From IMG/VR virus record IMGVR_UViG_3300042691_045800, positions 1 through 42,622 of that record: a DNA stretch of 42,622 nt; one strand, 5' to 3'. The position numbers were made by a program, and so were the translations under genes. Positions 38,330 through 42,622 of this stretch are shown here, in pieces. Within the stretch, counting starts at the first letter, position 1. Every line of letters begins with the position of its first letter. The stretch is from a virus. The notes beneath the pieces are model-generated. The model saw only the letters and a list, made by a program, of their open reading frames with translations, was not told the DNA's origin and did not search any database.

Positions 38330-39156
38330 TAGATTACCCTTATTTGAGTGACTCGTGGATGATCAATGTCTTGATAGGAGTTTGTGCAATAAATATGCTC
38401 AAAATAATAATCAAGTAAAACATCTATTCCTTTCGTAAATAGACCATGATAAACAAAAAGCGAAAGCTCTATTTCCGGGAAAAGTTGTTTTAAATATTTG
38501 GCTTCAGCAATAAAGGTGGCGCCGCCATCGCAAAGATCATCAACTATCATGATCTTTATTTTGTTGTCATTTAAATTTACGGCCTCATTAATCTCTTCAA
38601 TTGATTGATCTGATAATTCAACCAAAACATTTCCATCTTTGCGTTTTTTAATGAAATGAAGAGATGGCTTAGTGCCAGAAAATTCTTTTGCTGATTCATC
38701 TCCTGATATAATCAGATAATCACCACTTACTCCAAATAAAAATTTATTTACCTGCCTATGATTACATGATGAAATTATGTCTAGATGATGCATAGTGGAT
38801 AAAGCCAACGGGATAAACGGCCACAATACCCTTATCTCTGCGGCTTTAGATTTTGCTAATATTTTCATTACCACATCTCTAAAATAATTTGGCTGACCCT
38901 CGCTAAAGGCCCTATCATCTCTGACACCAAACAAATAAGAAAACACAATACTATAATGGAAATCATTTTTATAAAGCGCCGCTTCCAGGCAAAGTAAAAC
39001 CTCCAGATCTGAAAAGTTTTTTATGCGGCAGTTAATTTCAACTGGATGTTTTTTATCTAACTTAGTTAAATCCAAAACAATGTTGCGTTGCCCGTCTGGA
39101 TATTCAAGCAGTTCAAAATATTCTGATTTATTATTTTTCAGTTTTATTTCTTGCAT
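38329..39156 (-). CDS. PRPP-synthetase-like enzyme (Prs/Adps candidate)
   Basis: The 275-residue product has the Prs active-site pieces: flexible loop SYLFGVRDDRAFSEGQPNYF (residues 73-92), a dimer/ATP region LWPFIPLALSTMHHLD, and the PRPP loop IMIVDDLCDGGATF (203-215). Phage homologues in NARP1 (called Adps) transfer pyrophosphate to ADP-ribose instead of ribose-5-phosphate. It is about 40 residues shorter than E. coli Prs, as phage copies can be. Its TAA shares a base with the Nampt-like start, so the two are made together. Sequence alone cannot separate Prs from Adps. Confidence 0.88.
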   Translation of the reverse strand: MQEIKLKNNKSEYFELLEYPDGQRNIVLDLTKLDKKHPVEINCRIKNFSDLEVLLCLEAALYKNDFHYSIVFSYLFGVRDDRAFSEGQPNYFRDVVMKILAKSKAAEIRVLWPFIPLALSTMHHLDIISSCNHRQVNKFLFGVSGDYLIISGDESAKEFSGTKPSLHFIKKRKDGNVLVELSDQSIEEINEAVNLNDNKIKIMIVDDLCDGGATFIAEAKYLKQLFPEIELSLFVYHGLFTKGIDVLLDYYFEHIYCTNSYQDIDHPRVTQIRVI

Positions 39157-39203
39157 ATTTAATCCTTACTAATAATATAACAATTTTCCTGACACCACGA
39201 AAA

Positions 39204-39270
<67 letters not shown>

Positions 39271-39280
<10 letters not shown>

Positions 39281-39438
39281 ATGCGTGAATAATATTCATC
39301 TTCTATTTCCCAGTCATCCTTAGATAAATCCTTGATTTGAATCAGTTTCCACATAAGCGGATTTTTGGGGTCAATCCATATCTTATGCTCAGGACGTTTA
39401 AACGGTTTGCCTGTTAGCCATGCTTCATTTATATACAT
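39271..39438 (-). CDS. Small DDWEIED protein A, 55 aa (possible Tad2-like)
   Basis: ATG 39438 is two bases after the stop of its paralogue. The product is MYINEAWLTGKPFKRPEHKI, then DLSKDDWEIEDEYYSRMGL. Its TAG stop is the TAG of the tRNA D-arm, so the coding end overlaps the tRNA by ten bases. The A..TGKPFKR....W...DL..DDWE plan resembles small phage proteins related to DUF2829, the family of the Thoeris inhibitor Tad2. At 55 residues it is shorter than characterised Tad2, so the link is weak. Confidence 0.6.
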
Positions 39439-39440
39439 GC

Positions 39441-39620
39441 TTAATCCTCTTTAATTTCCCAGTCGTCCGCCAGAATGTCTTCAATATATAGCCTGCTAAT
39501 CTCAGTATTTCCCAAATATAAATCCATGCCTTCATAATTATCACAAATATCATCAGCCCATTCATCATGGCTGCGTCTTTTAAATGGCTTCCCGCTCTTT
39601 CTGGCCTCAATTATGTTCAT
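39441..39620 (-). CDS. Small DDWEI protein B, 59 aa (possible Tad2-like)
   Basis: ATG 39620, with AAGGAAGATAAGAAATG just before, overlaps the previous gene by four bases. The product is MNIIEARKSGKPFKRRSHDE and ends IEDILADDWEIKED. It is a paralogue of its neighbour (GKPFKR, W, ILADDWEI). The I-LADDWE end is the common C-terminal signature of DUF2829/Tad2-type proteins. A role in sequestering NAD-derived signals would fit the nearby NAD genes, but this is inference. Confidence 0.6.
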   Translation of the reverse strand: MNIIEARKSGKPFKRRSHDEWADDICDNYEGMDLYLGNTEISRLYIEDILADDWEIKED

Positions 39621-39991
39621 TTCTTATCTTCCTTAACCAGCAGTTCGTCTAACTTCTCATTTACAATCATCATTACCTTTGCAGGTATGTTAGATTGTTT
39701 CGCCATGTGTGCGCCAGCTATTAGATAAATGGTCTGTTTGGATGGAATTAAACAGGCTGTACACAAAAAAATTATTGCCAAAATAAATCCTAAAACAGGA
39801 AATTTTACATATTTTCTTAACGGATAAGTTTTTGGTATTGAAGGGTGGTCTGCATTTTTATTTTCAGAATGAAAGATAAATGCAAAAAATACAGGCACGC
39901 TTATTACCACAGAAATGGCGGCCAAAATAGCAAAAAAACCCGTCATTTTTAGTGATACATCCGCGAAATAAATTAACCATTCAATGCTCAT
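39617..39991 (-). CDS. Membrane protein with two TM segments, 124 aa
   Basis: The product has hydrophobic segments at about 15-40 (TGFFAILAAISVVISVPVFF) and 67-87 (VLGFILAIIFLCTACLIP), then SKQTIYLIAGAHMAKQSN and a charged tail. The ...LIPSK.TMYLIA.A pattern is common in phage small membrane proteins. Function unknown. Overlaps by four bases on each side. Confidence 0.7.
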   Translation of the reverse strand: MSIEWLIYFADVSLKMTGFFAILAAISVVISVPVFFAFIFHSENKNADHPSIPKTYPLRKYVKFPVLGFILAIIFLCTACLIPSKQTIYLIAGAHMAKQSNIPAKVMMIVNEKLDELLVKEDKK

Positions 39992-40185
39992 TGCGTACCC
40001 TCCCTTCTATCATTACAATTACTATCACTGATAGCCTTTTGCAAATAATCATCATTGATCCAAAACTCCTGATCAAGTTGATTCTTTAGTTTGTACATGA
40101 GTGGCCCGCCTGCTTTTCGGCAGTCTTGAATATCAACCACCCTTCCCTTAAAAGTAAAATCTATTCTTTCTCCTAGCTGTTTCAT
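39988..40185 (-). CDS. Hypothetical protein, 65 aa
   Basis: The product begins MKQLGERIDFTFKGRVVDIQ and is beta-rich (YKLKNQLDQEFWINDDYLQK), resembling a small SH3/OB-like fold. It overlaps neighbours on both sides by four bases, which supports expression. No family recognised. Confidence 0.55.
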   Translation of the reverse strand: MKQLGERIDFTFKGRVVDIQDCRKAGGPLMYKLKNQLDQEFWINDDYLQKAISDSNCNDRREGTQ

Positions 40186-40430
40186 GTGTTAATCCTTCGG
40201 ATTTTGATTTGAGATTGCGGCAAATAAAAAATGCTGTCTTCATGTCCGCAATATCCATGAACACGTATGCGAGGCTGGGCATCAGGATGGACAATGTCAT
40301 TATCAATAAAAGCTTTAATCCAAATGGGTTGGTCTGCTTTTATTTCTTCAGGCCGAATGTACTCATCTTCTCTAAATATATTTTTTGACCCAAATATCTT
40401 TTCCGTCATTTTTTTGACTAACCCTTTCAT
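40182..40430 (-). CDS. Small protein, paralogue of the C-terminus of the gene at 41045, 82 aa
   Basis: Residues 25-82 (IRPEEIKADQPIWIKAFIDN, IVHPDAQPRIRVHGYCGHED, FYLPQSQIKIRR) correspond to the last 60 residues of the upstream gene (IKPEEIKQGLPVWIEGFIDG, IVHEDGEIRVRVIRSHKHEN, FYALASQIKLRH). A gene duplication with loss of the N-terminal part is evident. Function unknown. Confidence 0.65.
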   Translation of the reverse strand: MKGLVKKMTEKIFGSKNIFREDEYIRPEEIKADQPIWIKAFIDNDIVHPDAQPRIRVHGYCGHEDSIFYLPQSQIKIRRINT

Positions 40431-40447
40431 CTATTCGTCCTCATTAT

Positions 40448-41044
40448 TTAACAAGAGCAAGTCAGAAAGTTAGCCGTATTAACGGGTTTAACGCCTGTAA
40501 TATTTTCAAAATGCTCCCAGAATTCATCACAAATATAGTGGCCCTCAAATTCAGGATGAGACCAGAAATCCCAGCCATCTCGCTCCTTTTGGCCGCCATA
40601 ATGTTTGGCTTGCTCAATCAGCCTGGAATATGAAACGCCGAGATCGTCCGCAAATTCTTGCATCCACTTTTCTGAAACTCTTTTTTGCGCTGCTGATTCA
40701 ATGGCTATATCATCTTTTACATCGTCAAAAGCGGGATGAGTCCATACATGGCGAAGAGACGTGATCTGACGGGGCATTACTATTAGCCAAAAGCGCTGTC
40801 CTTCATACACTTCATCCGTCAGAAATGGATCAACAATACCTATTGCAGAGCCATAACCAGAAAGGTATGCCTTGCCATCTTTTCCAATTTTTATCCGGTC
40901 TCCTGGCGACAATGAATGATTCCCACAGATAACTGGCTCAACAGCCAAATGAACCGCATCACGCTTTTCGTTTTCGCCAATAATTGTGCCAAGTGTTTCT
41001 AAGGCATCAGTGAAAACTGTTCTACTGTCTATATTATTTTTCAT
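40448..41044 (-). CDS. Conserved phage protein with terminal CSC motif, 198 aa
   Basis: The product has DAVHLAVEPVICGNHSLSPG, GIVDPFLTDEVYEGQRFWLI, MPRQITSLRHVWTHPAFDD and ends NFLTCSC. This combination (HIAV.PV....L.PG......IGIVDPFL...V..G.RFW......TSLRH.WTHP, FxxCSC end) is a known conserved family in metagenomic phages. Function is unknown. Clear stop; it starts one base after the upstream gene's stop. Confidence 0.78.
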   Translation of the reverse strand: MKNNIDSRTVFTDALETLGTIIGENEKRDAVHLAVEPVICGNHSLSPGDRIKIGKDGKAYLSGYGSAIGIVDPFLTDEVYEGQRFWLIVMPRQITSLRHVWTHPAFDDVKDDIAIESAAQKRVSEKWMQEFADDLGVSYSRLIEQAKHYGGQKERDGWDFWSHPEFEGHYICDEFWEHFENITGVKPVNTANFLTCSC

Positions 41045-41584
41045 CTATTCGTCCTCGTGGCGAAGTTTTATTTGGGAGGCTAACGCATAGAAAACATTAT
41101 TCTCATGCTTGTGACTTCTAATAACGCGGACGCGAATTTCACCGTCCTCATGAACAATGTTTCCATCAATAAACCCCTCGATCCAGACAGGAAGACCTTG
41201 TTTTATTTCTTCAGGCTTAATAGGCTCATCATTTAGTGGGCGGATGTCTTTTTCTGTGACAATAGATGAAAACTCTATTAGCTCTTTACTGATCCGTCCT
41301 GTGTTTCTGGTGATCACTTCATAGTCGCCATCCGAATCGGGCAAAGACGCTATTTTGGCCTTAATCCATACCTCTTGATTAATCTTATACTTTGGCGCTG
41401 CTTTTTCTGGTTCTATTTTCGATAGATAGCATTCCTCTACTACTGCTTCCTTCATATTCATAGAATCAAAAGAAACGACATACTGCGTGTGGAAGCTGCG
41501 TTTTATAAGATAAGTTATAACGCCCTCACCAACCTCAGAAAGAATATGCTTAACCCGATCGCCCACGTTAAATTTATGTTTCAT
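41045..41584 (-). CDS. Two-domain small beta-barrel protein, 179 aa
   Basis: Residues 1-60 (MKHKFNVGDRVKHILSEVGE, YVVSFDSMNMKEAVVEECYL) look like a KOW/SH3-type barrel and 70-110 a second (KINQEVWIKAKIASLPDSDG). Residues 120-179 are the segment shared with the gene at 40182. The barrels suggest RNA, DNA or protein binding. RBS AAGGAG-like (GGAGATAAACA) precedes the ATG. It lies next to the repeat protein. Confidence 0.65.
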   Translation of the reverse strand: MKHKFNVGDRVKHILSEVGEGVITYLIKRSFHTQYVVSFDSMNMKEAVVEECYLSKIEPEKAAPKYKINQEVWIKAKIASLPDSDGDYEVITRNTGRISKELIEFSSIVTEKDIRPLNDEPIKPEEIKQGLPVWIEGFIDGNIVHEDGEIRVRVIRSHKHENNVFYALASQIKLRHEDE

Positions 41585-41612
41585 TGTTTATCTCCTGCTG
41601 TGAATTACTTTA

Positions 41613-42622
41613 TTATGTTTCAATAACGGGATTGTATGTGCCATTTTCAAATCCAAAAGTCCAGCCAACGGCCTCCTCTGCTGTTTGGCACTCTGGCGGA
41701 ACTCTCAAAAAATAATCCTTAAACGTCCCGCCTGGTTCTGCTGTAGAGTTTTTAACCTTAACCATAACCAAAGGCTCATCAGCAGTTATGTCTTTTTTAT
41801 ATAGCTCACCAAACTTATCTTTATTAATTAAGACAGCTCCGCTATCAAGCAAATACTTCTGTTGCCCATATTGATCAATCATTACTCTTTTAACTTCAGC
41901 GTTTTGCTCATTTTCTATTTGTTGGATTGTGATTTTATCTGGAGAGATAATTACATAATCAGGAACACGCACGCCATGAACCGCATATATTGCCCAGCCG
42001 TCGGGATATAAAACCGCTGGCTGAGACAATGAATGTAATCTGCCATTTTCATCTCGATTTAACAGACAATGTCTTTCAGACACCCAGCATATATTTTTAT
42101 GCGGCAAAAACCATCCGGCATTTTTTGCTAGCTCGGTCAATCCATTTAATTTTTCTGTTTGATCAGTTAAATTCAATTCATTTCTAAAAAAATCATAAAG
42201 CGCAAGCCAGCTTGCATCATGTTGACCATAACCAGAATCCTCGACAGCATCCCCGACAGCATCCCCGAAAGCATCCCAGAGAGAATCCCAGACAGAATTC
42301 GCCACAGAATCCCTAACAGAATTCCAGACAGCTTCCCTGACAGAATCCCTGGCAACTTCCCCGACAGAATTCGCCACAGAATTCCTAACAGAAATCCAGA
42401 CAGAGTCCCCGACAGCATCCCAGACAGGATCGCTGACAGCGTCCCCGACAGAATTCGCTACAGAATTCCTAGCAAAAATCCAGACAGAATTCCTAACAGA
42501 CTCCCTGACAGAGTCCCCGACAGAATTTGCTACAGAATTCCTAGCAAAAATCCAGACAGAATTCCTAACAGACTCCCTGACAGAGTCCCCGACAGAATTC
42601 CAGACAGCTTCCCTGTCAGAAA
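41613..42622 (-). CDS. C-terminal part of tetrapeptide-repeat protein (DUF6745-like), cut by window end
   Basis: The frame is open from the window end to a stop at 41613 (336 codons), with no true start inside; a GTG at 42377 is only a repeat codon. The first 125 or so residues are about 31 tetrapeptides such as NSVG, DSVR, ESVR and NSVW. A globular domain follows, with WLALYDFFRNEL, WVSERHCLLNRDENGRLH, YPDGWAIYAVHGVRVPDYVI, DEPLVMVKVKNSTAEP and FLRVPPECQTAEEAVGWTFG. This part is what recalls DUF6745. It is the continuation of the gene that starts at 459. Tetrapeptide periodicity with Val at a fixed place suggests a regular beta solenoid or rod between two domains, but that is inference. Confidence 0.75.
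   Translation of the reverse strand, partial: SDREAVWNSVGDSVRESVRNSVWIFARNSVANSVGDSVRESVRNSVWIFARNSVANSVGDAVSDPVWDAVGDSVWISVRNSVANSVGEVARDSVREAVWNSVRDSVANSVWDSLWDAFGDAVGDAVEDSGYGQHDASWLALYDFFRNELNLTDQTEKLNGLTELAKNAGWFLPHKNICWVSERHCLLNRDENGRLHSLSQPAVLYPDGWAIYAVHGVRVPDYVIISPDKITIQQIENEQNAEVKRVMIDQYGQQKYLLDSGAVLINKDKFGELYKKDITADEPLVMVKVKNSTAEPGGTFKDYFLRVPPECQTAEEAVGWTFGFENGTYNPVIET
42240..42622. repeat. 12-bp / 72-bp tandem repeat array (right end)
   Basis: The DNA is a run of 12-bp units built on gacagaattcc-like words. Each unit encodes one tetrapeptide of the repeat protein on the minus strand. A 72-bp higher-order unit starts at 42478 and again at 42550. Bases 42477-42622 match 1-146 with two substitutions. 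All length steps are multiples of 12, so copy-number changes would keep the reading frame. Confidence 0.9.

Noticed and set aside
42240-42622. CRISPR-like reading of the terminal repeats
   Set aside because: The 12-bp and 72-bp units are contiguous, have no unique spacers and are in frame in a protein gene.

Overview
The window is the nearly complete genome of a short-tailed double-stranded DNA bacteriophage of the P22-like type, about 42 kb. The evidence is a terminase, a 716-residue portal, a scaffold, a coat protein with a probable inserted I-domain, gp4- and gp10-like tail accessory proteins, three ejection-type proteins, spike and fibre proteins and a lysis cassette, in that order. The host is probably a Gram-negative, likely gammaproteobacterial, cell: the phage encodes a CsrA-like protein, a lipobox lipoprotein, a lambda-style cI/cro region and near-consensus sigma-70 promoters. 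The host genus cannot be read from the sequence. The last 146 bases match the first 146 with two differences. A leftward gene stays in frame across the ends only if these copies are merged, so the map is best treated as circular or circularly permuted, cut inside a tandem repeat.

Layout. (1) Leftward early operon, from its promoter near 3,950 down to 1 and, on the circle, from 42,622 down to about 33,300. It holds csrA, a P-loop ATPase, a Gp157-like protein, an SSB-like protein, small genes, a repeat protein split by the window ends, and a long accessory block. That block has two tRNA/NAD-related parts: a PRPP-synthetase-like and nicotinamide-phosphoribosyltransferase-like pair, an Rnl2-type RNA ligase, a CAT-anticodon tRNA, a SLOG protein, Lar-like zinc proteins and several small paralogues. 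(2) Switch region at 3,946-5,323: a lipoprotein gene, a cI-like repressor whose self-cleavage residues are replaced, a cro-like gene, and three copies of one 13-bp operator that also covers the csrA promoter. (3) Rightward early operon at 5,400-10,432: a lambda O-like initiator with internal iterons, a probable helicase loader and small phage proteins. (4) A strong extended -10 promoter at 10,437, a structured untranslated stretch of about 255 nt and tRNA-Pro. (5) A short leftward operon at 12,148-10,810. (6) Rightward late operon at 12,323-33,364: packaging, head, tail, ejection, fibres and lysis. Two late promoters share a 15-bp box.

How the genes work together. The repressor can silence both early operons through the shared operator. 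The right operon starts theta-type replication at an origin inside the initiator gene. The left operon supplies single-strand DNA handling, a post-transcriptional regulator and the probable host-defence countermeasures. The most striking of these is the translationally coupled Prs-like/Nampt-like pair, which matches the layout of a phage NAD+ reconstitution pathway (NARP1) against NAD-depleting immunity. No integrase or partition gene is visible despite the cI/cro switch. The main unexplained items are the structured RNA before tRNA-Pro, the tetrapeptide-repeat protein and the modular small-protein family at 34.8-36.1 kb.
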